Below, piece by piece: positions 1 through 9,388 of a stretch of 64,000 nt of DNA (within the stretch, counting starts at the first letter, position 1; each line of letters begins with the position of its first letter). Both the position numbers and the translations under genes were made by a program. Under the pieces are notes generated by a model. That model saw only the letters and a list, made by a program, of their open reading frames with translations, made no database searches and had not been told where the DNA came from. This DNA is from Flagellimonas algicola (lineage in GTDB: Bacteria; Bacteroidota; Bacteroidia; Flavobacteriales; Flavobacteriaceae), in the NCBI RefSeq assembly GCF_005937185.1, contig NZ_VCNI01000002.1, positions 1,612,001 to 1,676,000 on the forward strand, given 5' to 3'.

Positions 1-794
1 TTGAAGGGGATTTCACCTATGATATTTCAGGGAACATCTCCAAAATAGATAACGAATTGGTGGCCTTGGGCAATGGCATCAATAGAATTCTTGACAACAC
101 CCAGGTAGCAACACACTTTCCTATTGAATCTGTAATCGGTGAGCCTCTGTTCTCCTTCTATTTATTGGAATCGGATGGGATATTTCAGTCGGATGCAGAG
201 GCTTCAGCCTACACTGCACAACCAAATGCCGTTGCAGGAGATCTTAGATTCAAAGACCAGAATGGAGATGGTGTAATCGATGGAGATGACAAAGTCTATA
301 AAGGAAGTTCGTTTCCCAATTTCACCTATGGATTAAACGCAAATTTCAATTATAAGAATTTTGATTTTTCCTTTTTCTTTCAAGGAGTGAGCGGGTCAAC
401 AGCCTATAATGGATTTAATATTACCACAGTTTACCCTGCCCAAACATCGGTTGCCGGTGCCAACTTGTTTGCCGAAGCTACAAACACCTGGCATCCAGGA
501 AACACGGACGGAACCTATTTTAGGCTTTCTTTGAACGACCCCAATAATAACTTAAGGCCATCTGACTTTTGGCTGGAGAGTACGGATTATTTACGGTTGA
601 AAAACCTGGTGATTGGCTATACATTTTCAGAATTGAAGATGTTCGATAGATTAAGAGCCTACATTTCTGCACAGAACTTGTTTACCGTAACAAATTACTC
701 TGGCTTGGACCCCGAAGTCACAAATAGGGGAATTGATGGAGGGCAATACCCAGTTTCAAGAGTTTTTAACCTTGGACTTAATGTATCATTTTAA
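1..794 (+). CDS. SusC-family TonB-dependent outer-membrane porin, C-terminal part (cut by window edge)
   Basis: The reading frame is open from the first bases, so the gene starts outside the window; about 264 C-terminal residues are present. They form the end of a SusC/RagA beta-barrel: a calcium-loop-like segment DQNGDGVIDGDDK, then barrel strands such as NFTYGLNANFNYKNFDFSFFF, and a final strand ending in Phe (LNVSF), the usual outer-membrane C-terminus. SusC proteins import large nutrients with a SusD lipoprotein as lid, powered by TonB. The partner SusD gene begins 14 bp downstream. The substrate cannot be read from this fragment. Confidence 0.95.
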   Translation, partial: EGDFTYDISGNISKIDNELVALGNGINRILDNTQVATHFPIESVIGEPLFSFYLLESDGIFQSDAEASAYTAQPNAVAGDLRFKDQNGDGVIDGDDKVYKGSSFPNFTYGLNANFNYKNFDFSFFFQGVSGSTAYNGFNITTVYPAQTSVAGANLFAEATNTWHPGNTDGTYFRLSLNDPNNNLRPSDFWLESTDYLRLKNLVIGYTFSELKMFDRLRAYISAQNLFTVTNYSGLDPEVTNRGIDGGQYPVSRVFNLGLNVSF

Positions 795-808
795 ACAAAA
801 AAACTATT

Positions 809-2347
809 ATGAAAAAATTTATAAGTGCATTCGGAATACTGTTCATCCTTATGGGATGTGGAAAGGATTTTTTAGAACTGGAGCCTGAAGGAGCACCAAC
901 ATTGGCCACCTTTTGGAAATCGGAGGCTGATGTTGTTGCGGCCACCAACGGACTATACCTATTGAATGATTTTCAAGGGATTTATGGTAGGGGAATCCAT
1001 CTGTATTCTTTGATTCCCAGCGATGATTTTGTTGTTGGCAAGTCAAAAGGACAAATAGAGGATATCAAAAACTTTTTTACTGATGGATCAGGATCCTACA
1101 CTAGGGATATTTGGGCTATGCATTACCAAGTGGTTAAAAGAGCCAATGATATCATTACAAATGTTCCCGATATGGACATCAATAATGACCTCAAAAACTT
1201 TGCATTGGGGCAAGCCTATTTTATGAGGGGACTGGCTTATTTTCAACTCTGCGTTATTTATGGCGACCAACGAGCGGGAATTCCAATTGTCGATGAAAAC
1301 ACGGAATCGTTTTTTATTTAAAGACCAGCACATGTAAGTGAAAGCTATGCTTTTGCGGCCGATAGTTTTTCAAAGGCAGCTGAATACTTGCCCTATTTTG
1401 ACCAGATCAGTCAAGATGATTATGGGAAACCACATAAAAATGCTGCATATGGGTATTTGGCAAGAACCCACCTCCATAACGCCCAATATGATTCGGGTTC
1501 ATGGAGCATGGCGGTAACAGCTTGTGATCAAGTAATCAACTCAGGAAAAAACGCTTTAGAGGCCAATTTTGAGGATGTATTTAAGATTGCGAACAATTGG
1601 GGTTCTGAATACCTCTGGTCCGTTCCCAGTAACAAAGAAGGTGGAAGTATTTTCCCTGGGGCATCTCTGGAGAACCGGGGTTGGGGCAGATACAACGGCT
1701 GGGGATATTTCGCTCCGACTTTGGAGTTATATGAATCCTATTTGCCAGAAGATAACAGAAGAGAAGCTACCATGCTAAAATTTGGTGATACTTTCACTTA
1801 TTTTGGGGAAAGTAGAAGGTATTGGTCCACAACCAACCTTACGGGATTTCAGTTCAAAAAATATCTGGAGCCCTACAGCTATCCGGATGCACAGCATTTA
1901 AATGGGAATGGTGACCACCCTACCACAGATCTTAACCTTCCCTTACTTCGCTACTCACACATACTTTTAATGAAAGCTGAAGCATTGATTATGCAAGGAC
2001 AGGATGGAGACGCACCCTTAAATGAAGTTAGGGAGAGAGCAGGTCTCGCTCCGATTTCCGGGGCCACTATGTCGGACCTCAAATATGAAAGAAGAGCTGA
2101 ATTTGCAGGCGAGTTATTTGGCAGATATGAGGACTTGATTCGTTGGGGAGATGCTGCAACAGTAATACCTAATGCGCTTCATGGACGCATACATTCCGAT
2201 AAGTCAGACCCTGATTCTCCTTATGTTATCGAGGAAGTATGGCCGGCCAGACCCCAGTTCGATGCCAGCATTTATAATGTATGGCCTATTCCGCCTTTGG
2301 TGATTTCCACCAGCGAAGGAACCATACAGCAAAACGAAGGATGGTAA
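809..2347 (+). pseudogene. SusD/RagB-family nutrient-binding lipoprotein interrupted by an in-frame TAA
   Basis: Two open segments lie in the same frame: 809-1321 (170 aa) and the remainder to 2347. They are separated only by the TAA codon at 1319-1321; the next codons continue directly as RPAHVSESYAF, so this is a nonsense change and not a frameshift. The N-terminus is a lipoprotein signal with lipobox LMGC. The C-terminus has the family features NEVRERAGL, ELFGRYEDLIRWGD and WPIPPLVI. Total length is about 511 codons, normal for SusD. SusD is the surface lid of the SusC porin encoded just upstream, so the pair is probably inactive unless the stop is read through or is a sequence error. The second segment has no good start of its own. 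Confidence 0.9.
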
Positions 2348-2403
2348 CAAAATTCATTTAAGTTATTAACAACCAGTAAGTTGAGTTAGTTTTGATTGGA
2401 TAG

Positions 2404-2433
2404 GTGCGTCCATTCGTGGGCGCACTTGCCTTT
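2404..2433 (+). terminator. Hairpin terminator after the SusC/SusD genes
   Basis: GTGCGTCC and GGGCGCAC form an 8-bp stem (one G-U pair) around the loop ATTCGT at 2404-2425, followed by a T-rich stretch. It lies 56 bp after the SusD stop. Because the stem starts at a GTG in frame with the next gene, that GTG is a poor start candidate. Confidence 0.6.
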
Positions 2434-2451
2434 ATAATTCGTTACATTATA

Positions 2452-3792
2452 ATGCTTCTTAAAAAAATACCTCCTTTAAAACAAGTAGAACCCTCCACAG
2501 AAAAAGTACCTAAAAAATTAATCGCTAAAACATATAAACATTGGAGATGGAGAATGTTCATAGGTATGTACATTGGGTATACCATCTTCTACTTTACGCG
2601 CAAAAACATTTCACCTGCCCTGCCCTTGATCAGTGAAAAATTGAATATCGACATCATAGAGCTGGGAATTTTAAGCAGCGTGTTTTATGTGGTATACGGA
2701 ATAGGAAAGTTTATCAGTGGACTTTTGGCTGATCGAGCCAATATCAGGACATTCATGGCCCTAGGCCTTTTTGCAGCGTCTATAATTCATTTGTTCATGG
2801 GTTATCTGAACAGCTTGTATTTAATTGTCTTTTTCTGGGGATTAAATGGGGCTTTTCAATCTATGGGTTTTCCACCCATTGCCAAGGGGGTCGTACATTG
2901 GATTTCCCCAAAAGAAAGAGCGACCAAGTGGACTATTCTTTCATCATCCCATACAGCAGGAACTTTTGGAATTGGTTTATTGGTGGCAGGAATACTTAAT
3001 CTATACAACAAAGGTATTCTGGGTTGGGAAGCGGTATTCTATGTGCCGGGCATTTTGGGGTGCATCACCGCCTTTTTTCTGTTGATTGTATTAAGAGATC
3101 GCCCTGTTTCCTTGGGTTTGCCACCAATTGAGGAGTACAAAAAAGATAAACCAGTGGTTGAGCTCACCAAGAGCACTATGAGTCATTGGCAAATCCTGAA
3201 GAAGTACCTATTCACAAATCGTGAGATTTGGATATTGAGCTTTGCGAATATGTTTATTTATATTATTCGGTTTGGAACATTGGATTGGGCGACTATTTTT
3301 TTATATGATGTAAAAGGGATCGACCAAGTTAGTGTTGCTATGTTTTGGACACTTATGCCTCTTGCAGGAATTCCAGGAGGAATTGTTGCTGGTTATTTGG
3401 CTGATCGGTATTGGAACGGCAGATGTGTGCCCATTAACGTCATCTATCTGAGTTTGCTTGCTCTGAGTATTGTCGGATTTTATTTTTATTCGGGTCCCGA
3501 CAGCATTTTTTTCACAGGAATTTTTCTTCTGCTTATTGGATTTTTGATTGACGGCCCGCAAAACTTGATCAGTGGTGTTCAAGCCTCTAGGGTGACCGTA
3601 AAGGAAGCAATCTCTGGAGCATGTGGAATGACAGGATTTTTTGGATACGTCGGAGCCACATTTTCAGGTATTGGATTAGCCAAGATTACACAGGTTTTTG
3701 GTTGGTCCGGCATGTATGCTACATGTGTACTTTCTGCAATTATATGTATTCTTCTGGTGTTGTTAACCTGGAAAAAAGAAAAAGGGACATGA
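2452..3792 (+). CDS. MFS transporter of the organophosphate:phosphate antiporter (GlpT/UhpT) family
   Basis: The protein has 446 aa from the ATG at 2452, close to the roughly 450 aa of GlpT/UhpT. It has about twelve hydrophobic segments in two halves. The first half shows GYTIFYFTRKNISPALPLIS and the loop GKFISGLLADR, which match the organophosphate antiporter family in the inner membrane. Members exchange glycerol-3-phosphate, hexose phosphates or phosphoglycerates for phosphate; the substrate here is not determinable. The frame extends upstream to a GTG at 2404, but that codon lies in a terminator hairpin, so the ATG is preferred. Its position after a SusCD pair suggests a role in taking up the product, but the terminator between them argues for separate transcription. 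Confidence 0.88.
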   Translation: MLLKKIPPLKQVEPSTEKVPKKLIAKTYKHWRWRMFIGMYIGYTIFYFTRKNISPALPLISEKLNIDIIELGILSSVFYVVYGIGKFISGLLADRANIRTFMALGLFAASIIHLFMGYLNSLYLIVFFWGLNGAFQSMGFPPIAKGVVHWISPKERATKWTILSSSHTAGTFGIGLLVAGILNLYNKGILGWEAVFYVPGILGCITAFFLLIVLRDRPVSLGLPPIEEYKKDKPVVELTKSTMSHWQILKKYLFTNREIWILSFANMFIYIIRFGTLDWATIFLYDVKGIDQVSVAMFWTLMPLAGIPGGIVAGYLADRYWNGRCVPINVIYLSLLALSIVGFYFYSGPDSIFFTGIFLLLIGFLIDGPQNLISGVQASRVTVKEAISGACGMTGFFGYVGATFSGIGLAKITQVFGWSGMYATCVLSAIICILLVLLTWKKEKGT

Positions 3793-4049
3793 ATGATGTG
3801 TTAAGAAAGGAACACTAAAATAGCCATCTTAAGGGATTGGCATCTAGATTCACCTAAGAATTTTTTCGAGCTTCTCGATTGCAATCTTTTTTGGTATTCT
3901 CGTTAATTCATTTTTTAGAGTTACAACCAGTTTACTTATTTTACCGTTTAATTGAACTTTTGCACTAACACAAGTTCATTGATAATAAGGAGTTTACTTT
4001 TTCCGTACACTTAAATGGTTTACCTTATATACCCTTTATTACCCCAAAG

Positions 4050-4724
4050 ATGAAGTTCGGATATGCAAGGGTGAGCACAAAATCCCAAAAACACGATTTA
4101 CAGGTGGATGCCTTTCTGAAGGAAGGAATCAAATCCAAGAACATTTATGCGGATGTTTCATCAGGAGCAAAGGCAGAACGAAAGGGACTGGATGAACTGC
4201 TGTCCATTTTGAGGGAGGGTGATACACTTGTGGTTTGGAAACTGGACAGAATTGCCAGAAGCCTTTCACATCTGACCAAGCTCATTGAAGATTTTGAACA
4301 AAAGGGCATCCACTTCAAAAGCATTCAGGAAAACTTCATTGATACTGCATCACCGCACGGGAGGTTCATATTCAACCTGTTCGCTTCGGTTGCCCAATTG
4401 GAAAGGGACATCATCATTGAACGGACACGGGCAGGGTTTGAGAGTTCAAGGCGACGGGGGTTGAAAATCGGTCGGAAGCCTGGTCTGAGCAATCGGGCAT
4501 TACACAAAGCCATGTTGGCGGAAAGGTACTACAGGGACAATAAATTGAGTGTTGAGGAAATCATGAAACTCATTGATGTTGGATCCAAAAAGACCCTCTA
4601 TAAATATCTGGCATACCAAGGAAGGCGAAAGTGCCTAGAGTGTGGTACACTTTTCTGGGACAAGAAGCAAAACTTGGAAAAGGCATATTGTAAAATGCAC
4701 AAAAGGAAAATCAAATCCAATTGA
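4050..4724 (+). CDS. Serine recombinase (resolvase/invertase family) with a Cys-rich C-terminal tail
   Basis: The 224-aa protein starts with the resolvase catalytic fold. The nucleophile is probably Ser9 in YARVSTKSQ, and conserved active-site arginines are seen in WKLDRIARS and AQLERDIIIERT. A helix-turn-helix-like part follows (about 145-185). The last 30 residues hold C195-x2-C198-x15-C214-x2-H217, a possible zinc ribbon that ordinary Pin/Hin invertases lack. Such enzymes cut and rejoin short dyad sites in resolution, inversion or integration. No pair of crossover sites is obvious beside it. It sits between the SusCD locus and a tyrosine recombinase, so the whole stretch looks accessory. 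Confidence 0.92.
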   Translation: MKFGYARVSTKSQKHDLQVDAFLKEGIKSKNIYADVSSGAKAERKGLDELLSILREGDTLVVWKLDRIARSLSHLTKLIEDFEQKGIHFKSIQENFIDTASPHGRFIFNLFASVAQLERDIIIERTRAGFESSRRRGLKIGRKPGLSNRALHKAMLAERYYRDNKLSVEEIMKLIDVGSKKTLYKYLAYQGRRKCLECGTLFWDKKQNLEKAYCKMHKRKIKSN

Positions 4725-4806
4725 CCGTTTTACTCTCCTTTCACCGAAAACCCAATTTTTCACAAATTGAATTTTCCTACATTTATGAAAATTCAAATAA
4801 TGGATT

Positions 4807-5259
4807 ATGAATAAAACCCTGATTTATATTATTATCATTCTAACGTTCTCAGGTTGTTCATATATAACTGATTTTTATATTATAAATTCATCCGATCAAA
4901 ATATATCCATTGAGTACAAGGTCAAAGACTTTGAGTTGTCAGGTCCTTTTGTGTCAACACCATATTTGACAAAAATGAGTCGTGGCTTTGAATATTCTAG
5001 CGATAGAAATTATGATAGCGTTGTAGTCGATTCAATTAATAAAAAGGTATCCTGCAAACTTGAAAAAGGACAATCGTTGTGGTTTGGTGATGATTTAAAT
5101 TTCAGCATCAAAAACCTACAAGACCAACAAAAACTAAAGGATAAAATAGTGTATCTCAAAATTTCAATTGAACATGGTGTTTTAATGGCGAATGAATCAA
5201 ATATTGTGAGCTCATTAACAACTTTCGATAGACAGCACGTGGGAATTGAAGTAGAGTAA
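4807..5259 (+). CDS. Small orphan lipoprotein, unknown function
   Basis: The 150-aa product has a short hydrophobic leader ending in a lipobox-like FSGCS, so it is probably lipid-anchored outside the cytoplasm. The mature part is beta-rich (IEYKVKDFELSG, VVVDSINKKVSCKL) with no motif I recognise. The gene is more AT-rich than the neighbouring core genes and lies 82 bp after the serine recombinase on the same strand, consistent with acquired DNA. No function is proposed. Confidence 0.65.
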   Translation: MNKTLIYIIIILTFSGCSYITDFYIINSSDQNISIEYKVKDFELSGPFVSTPYLTKMSRGFEYSSDRNYDSVVVDSINKKVSCKLEKGQSLWFGDDLNFSIKNLQDQQKLKDKIVYLKISIEHGVLMANESNIVSSLTTFDRQHVGIEVE

Positions 5260-5333
5260 TGTTAGATGCAAAAACTCTCTATGAAAAACAAAAAGAGTTT
5301 AAAGTTCAAACAAAGGATTGAATATACCCCATT

Positions 5334-5379
5334 GACAAATTGGTTTCCACCTTTGAACAATTTTGTCGGACCAATTGTC
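5334..5379. repeat. Imperfect inverted repeat upstream of an orphan gene
   Basis: GACAAATTGGT at 5334 and ACCAATTGTC ending at 5379 are complementary apart from one extra A, with about 25 bp between them. It lies 24 bp before the start of the orphan gene at 5403, where an operator or recombinase site is possible. The evidence is the symmetry alone. Confidence 0.35.
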
Positions 5380-5402
5380 AGTTTCCCTAATTTTACAGGG
5401 CT

Positions 5403-6266
5403 ATGTCATATTTTGGGCTTTTAAAGGGGTACCCGTTAGGGGATATGGAAAAAGGTGAACGCAACAGGCTCTTTGTTGCCGAGGGCCTTTTTCAGAATAT
5501 TTATGTTGTTTCCCTAAAAACGGGGTTGAACCAGGTATATCCCCCCAAGGACCCACCTGTACCGAGGCCCACAAAGGTGCTTATTGACGACCTTCACAAG
5601 TTTCTCCTTAAAACTTTTGAACATACCATTTATACCCCATTCTATGAGTTTTTTGTGGAGTTCAACGATGAGGTCTTCGGGATGGACAAAGCGACCGAAA
5701 GGGAGGCGGCATTAAAGTACTTTAAGGTCCTTGCCGACCATATCATCACCAAAGTGATCCGGATTTTCCATGTCCATGGGGATAATGGGGATATAAAAAG
5801 GGTCAAAAACCTTCCCAAAATGGACTTACTACAAGGGCAACGGGAGGCATTGAAAAGCAACCTTACCAACTCACCCATTTTGTTACCCTATTTAGAGGGC
5901 AATAGCGCATACTTTAACAGTAACGAGGCAAAACTGGCAGAACCCATAAGGTCGTTCTTGGAATTTGAAATGGTGTATAAGATATTGTTGAACCTTGACG
6001 ACATGTACGGTTTTTCCAGTAAGGCACAAAAGGGCAACAAAGCTTTGGTAAATGACGATAAAAGTGATAGTCTCGGACAAAAACACAATGTAACGCGGCA
6101 ACGAGAAGATATTAAAACGGAAGAAACCGAAAGAACCTCATCAACCAAATCCGACCTTACTGAAAGAACCCCGTCCCCGAAAAAGAACCTTAATGAAAGA
6201 ACCTTACTGTCCGAAGAAGAAGCTTTAAGGTATTTGATTGAAAATGTTTTTTCCAAAAAGGATTAG
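5403..6266 (+). CDS. Unrecognised 287-aa protein of an integrase-linked accessory region
   Basis: I do not recognise this family. The protein has no signal peptide or membrane segment. About the first 200 residues look helical and folded (LIDDLHKFLLKTFEH, EREAALKYFKVLADHIITKV). The tail from about residue 205 is a hydrophilic linker rich in Glu, Thr, Ser and Lys, in which an ERT-containing unit recurs three times (TERTSSTKSDL, TERTPSPKKNL, NERTLLSEEEA) before a short helical end. The gene runs convergently with the integrase, leaving 27 bp between their ends. A regulator or accessory factor of the mobile region is possible but is only inferred from position. Confidence 0.7.
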   Translation: MSYFGLLKGYPLGDMEKGERNRLFVAEGLFQNIYVVSLKTGLNQVYPPKDPPVPRPTKVLIDDLHKFLLKTFEHTIYTPFYEFFVEFNDEVFGMDKATEREAALKYFKVLADHIITKVIRIFHVHGDNGDIKRVKNLPKMDLLQGQREALKSNLTNSPILLPYLEGNSAYFNSNEAKLAEPIRSFLEFEMVYKILLNLDDMYGFSSKAQKGNKALVNDDKSDSLGQKHNVTRQREDIKTEETERTSSTKSDLTERTPSPKKNLNERTLLSEEEALRYLIENVFSKKD

Positions 6267-6293
6267 CACCATGAAAAAATCCTTTTGCATACC

Positions 6294-7661
6294 CTATGTT
6301 TCTTCCCCAAAGAGGTGGGAGTAATCCTCTGGTAATTCAGCGTTGATGTCCCTAAGGTATTTTTCCAACGCCGGCATGGTGGCGTGTCCGGTGATCAACA
6401 TGAGCTTCCCCTTTGCCACTACCGGCGGATATTTTTTGACCAATTTCCGGTACAGTTTTGTTATAAAGGTATGTCTATAGCTATATAGTCCGTACTCTTT
6501 CCCTAGACCCAGGATATCCTTGGCTTTTTTGAACTGTTTACTATAGTGGTTCCTTTTGTTGTCCTCTAGGGTATTCCATACACCTCCAATTTGGTGCAGG
6601 GCGAAAAGATGGTTTTCTGGAAGTGCCCTAGATAGATCGGGTAAATGTTCCAATAGGATATCCGGTAATATCTTGGCCGCCCTTTTCTTTGTCTTTGTCT
6701 GCACATAAATTCTTCGCTGCTCGATGTCAAGGTCGCCAACCCTCAACCGGCATACTTCTATGGGTCTTAAAAATGCATACGACACGAACCTTATGAACAG
6801 CAACAAAATGGGGTCGTTTTTTTCAAGGTACCCCTCCAGCTCTTGCAACTGTTTAGGGGTATAGGTCTTGTGAAGATTAGGGTTGGACTTAAGGGAACGT
6901 ATGCCCTTTACAAAATTATGGGGTATGTGCCCGCTGTCCTCAAAGAATTGGAACAGCGAACTTAGATCCGCCTTTGTGTTGTTGTGGGTACGGGGACTTG
7001 TGCGTTTCAGAACGAATGTCAAATAGGCCATGATCGATTTTTTGTCCAGTTGGGAAACCGTTGCTTGATGTCCAAGATTGTTGTGGGCCCATTGCGCAAA
7101 TTGTTGGGTTCTGCTCTTAAATCTGGAATAGGAGGAAGGGCTTAGGACATGTTCTTTGTAGACAAGGGCCTCTTTGATAGCTGGTTGCAGCAATTTAGCG
7201 CCTGTTTGCGAATCGTTTTGGTGTCCCTTTCCCGTATCGGGCTCAATGACAACCTTTTCGGCAACGTTTTGGGGTTGTCGCCCGGCCATCCCATCCAACC
7301 CCAACACGGCATTTAGGTGGCTATTGTCCGCATAGGGACTGAATCCCTGCTCCAAAAGAAATTGGAGGCTACGGCTTAGGGTCCTTAGGTGCGCGTAGCG
7401 CTCCCTCTTGGTCTTGTAGCGGTTTGCACCGGCCTTGATATTGGGCTGCCGCCTTAGCTTGCCGGTGCCCGGGTCCCTGAAGGACCAGTATACGTACCAG
7501 TCCTTTGACAGGGCAATGTCCCTTTCCTTTTTGGACAGTCTGGACCACTCGGAGGGCTTTGCCCCGCCGGTGTAGATCTTGGGTTCGGAAAAGGAAGGTT
7601 TTTTGCCCAAAACGTGTACGGTATCGTGTACTGTTTTCAAAAATAGCGAAAGTGTGGCCAT
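6294..7661 (-). CDS. Tyrosine recombinase/integrase (phage-type)
   Basis: The 455-aa protein has an N-terminal arm-binding part, a SAM-like core-binding domain (about 170-265) and a C-terminal catalytic domain. Visible catalytic elements are Arg in FLRPIEVCRLR, Lys in TKTKKR, the box-II segment YSYRHTF (Tyr stands where many enzymes have His), His in ITGHAT and the nucleophile Tyr in EKYLRDI. It would cut and rejoin attachment sites for an integrated element. Its start lies 54 bp from the initiator tRNA gene on the same strand, the classic position for an integrase at a tRNA target. No second att copy of the tRNA 3' end was found in this window, so island limits are unknown. Confidence 0.92.
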   Translation of the reverse strand: MATLSLFLKTVHDTVHVLGKKPSFSEPKIYTGGAKPSEWSRLSKKERDIALSKDWYVYWSFRDPGTGKLRRQPNIKAGANRYKTKRERYAHLRTLSRSLQFLLEQGFSPYADNSHLNAVLGLDGMAGRQPQNVAEKVVIEPDTGKGHQNDSQTGAKLLQPAIKEALVYKEHVLSPSSYSRFKSRTQQFAQWAHNNLGHQATVSQLDKKSIMAYLTFVLKRTSPRTHNNTKADLSSLFQFFEDSGHIPHNFVKGIRSLKSNPNLHKTYTPKQLQELEGYLEKNDPILLLFIRFVSYAFLRPIEVCRLRVGDLDIEQRRIYVQTKTKKRAAKILPDILLEHLPDLSRALPENHLFALHQIGGVWNTLEDNKRNHYSKQFKKAKDILGLGKEYGLYSYRHTFITKLYRKLVKKYPPVVAKGKLMLITGHATMPALEKYLRDINAELPEDYSHLFGEET

Positions 7662-7715
7662 AAAAAAACGGATTGTTGGTACACAATCCGTTGTCTTTGT
7701 TGCCCTTGGGCCTAG

Positions 7716-7788
<73 letters not shown>

Positions 7789-7858
7789 ATGTATATTTTA
7801 ATCGGAACTAAAAACCGATTTCTTTGTTTTTTCTTTTCCCAAAAGTAAAGTAGGTACT

Positions 7859-7884
7859 TTATCCTGAGCCGAGTCGAAGGATAA
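7859..7884. repeat. Dispersed palindromic repeat (CCTGAGC-AGTCGAAGG type)
   Basis: The sequence ATCCTGAGCCGAGTCGAAGG with flanking TA/AT bases is a short imperfect palindrome. Related sequence occurs inside the GSCFA gene near 28960, and a cousin near 35450. This kind of REP-like unit is common in Bacteroidota genomes. It lies between the tRNA gene and the partial tRNA copy. Confidence 0.7.
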
Positions 7885-7902
7885 TGCTCTATCCCGCGAT
7901 GT
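7882..7902. repeat. Duplicate of the 5' end of the initiator tRNA gene
   Basis: Positions 7882-7902 match 7772-7792 at 20 of 21 bases (shared core TGCTCTATCCCGCGATGT), exactly 110 bp apart in direct orientation. The copied part covers the first 17 bases of the tRNA and a few bases upstream. It may be a remnant attachment site, or a duplication made when the REP-like unit between the copies arrived. Confidence 0.75.
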
Positions 7903-8005
7903 GGACGGCAAATATACAACCGTTTTCTTATTATATCCAAATTAGTGAGGGTTTGATTTGAAAAACAAGTCGAATTGCTTTCTATAAGCGTGAGTTTTGG
8001 ACGAA

Positions 8006-9388
8006 ATGGCTACCTTCGAAACCATGGAAAAAATAAACAGCTTTTTGGTAGATGCCAATTCATGGGCTAACTGGCCCATGTTCATCTTATTGATTGGAGG
8101 TGGCCTCTTCTTGATTTTTTATTCCAAATTGACCCCATATCGTTTTTTTGGTCATGCCATTGCCATTACCAGAGGAAAGTACGATGATAAAAATGCCAAA
8201 GGGGATGTGAGTTCATTGCAGGCCCTTTCCGCTGCAGTGGCGGCTACCGTAGGTTTGGGAAACATTTCCGGGGTTGCCATTGCCATTCATGATGGAGGAC
8301 CTGGGGTTGTCTTTTGGATATGGATGACCGCTATTATTGGCATGTGCATAAAATTCTATTCCTGTAGTTTGTCCATTATGTTCAGAGGGGAGGATTCCGA
8401 AGGAAAACTACAAGGAGGCCCCATGTTTTATATCACCAAAGGATTGGGAAATAAGTACAAACCACTGGCCATCTTCTTTTGTCTTTCGGGCATTTTTGGG
8501 TTCCTGGGTGTTTTCACAGCCAATCAATTTACCGAGACTTTTATGAGCGTGGTGGAGCCGTCCGATTCCTTATTTACCATGAGTGATTTCAATTGGAAAT
8601 TGAGTGTCGGAATTGTGTTGGCCATTATTACCTCCTTTGTTATTTTCGGCGGCTTGACCAAAATAGCTAAGGTGGCCACAGCCATAGTTCCAGTCATGGT
8701 CATGGTGTATTTGGTGGCTGTAATCGTGGTTATGGTGTTAAACGCTTCGCAAGTTATTCCTGCCTTAAAACTGATTATTTCAGAGGCATGGAATTTTAAG
8801 ACCATTGTTACGGGTGGATTCTGGGGTTTGGTAATAATTGGCGTCAAACGTGCCATGTTCTCCAATGAAGCAGGGTTGGGTAGTGCGCCCATGTATCATG
8901 GGCAGTCCAAAAATGATGAACCCATTCGTGAAGGCCTGGTGGCGATGTTGGGCCCATTTATTGACACTATTTTGGTTTGTACCTTTACCGCGGTAGTTAT
9001 TATTTTAAGTGGTGCGTATCTGGACGATTCCAGCGGAATTGTGATGACTTTGCAGGCGTTTAGAACTACCTTGTTTGGTTTTGGGGATGATTTGCTAATG
9101 ATTATTGTTACAGCCTTTGCTTTGTCCACTTTGTTTACATATTCGTATTATGGTGTAAAATGTCTGTCCTTCCTAACCAACGCAAAGATTGGGAGATTTT
9201 ATAACCATTATTTTGTGATTATGATTGTCTTTGCCGCTGTAGCTTCTTTGGATTTGGTCAAAAACCTTATTGATTTGTCCTACGCCCTAATGGTAATCCC
9301 CAATATGATAGCCGTACTGATTTTGGCACCTAAGGTAAATGCCGCGGCCAAAATATACTTTCAAAAGTTAAAGCATGAACAAGCATAG
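8006..9388 (+). CDS. Sodium:alanine/glycine symporter (AGCS family)
   Basis: About 460 aa with ten or more hydrophobic helices. The family signature is clear: SNEAGLGSAPM, and near the N-terminus GDVSSLQALSAAVAATVGLG. AGCS carriers bring alanine or glycine into the cell with sodium. ATG codons at 8006 and 8024 are both possible; a TTG at 7997 also lies in frame. The last 14 bp overlap the era gene, so the two are probably co-transcribed. Confidence 0.92.
   Translation: MATFETMEKINSFLVDANSWANWPMFILLIGGGLFLIFYSKLTPYRFFGHAIAITRGKYDDKNAKGDVSSLQALSAAVAATVGLGNISGVAIAIHDGGPGVVFWIWMTAIIGMCIKFYSCSLSIMFRGEDSEGKLQGGPMFYITKGLGNKYKPLAIFFCLSGIFGFLGVFTANQFTETFMSVVEPSDSLFTMSDFNWKLSVGIVLAIITSFVIFGGLTKIAKVATAIVPVMVMVYLVAVIVVMVLNASQVIPALKLIISEAWNFKTIVTGGFWGLVIIGVKRAMFSNEAGLGSAPMYHGQSKNDEPIREGLVAMLGPFIDTILVCTFTAVVIILSGAYLDDSSGIVMTLQAFRTTLFGFGDDLLMIIVTAFALSTLFTYSYYGVKCLSFLTNAKIGRFYNHYFVIMIVFAAVASLDLVKNLIDLSYALMVIPNMIAVLILAPKVNAAAKIYFQKLKHEQA

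Noticed and set aside
2404..2451. Upstream GTG start for the MFS transporter
   Set aside because: The GTG is the first base of a terminator-like hairpin; the ATG at 2452 gives a normal family length.
3856..3978. Minus-strand open stretch of about 40 codons ending IAIEKLEKILR
   Set aside because: No start codon follows the preceding stop, it is short, and it lies in AT-rich DNA; possible gene remnant but not supportable.
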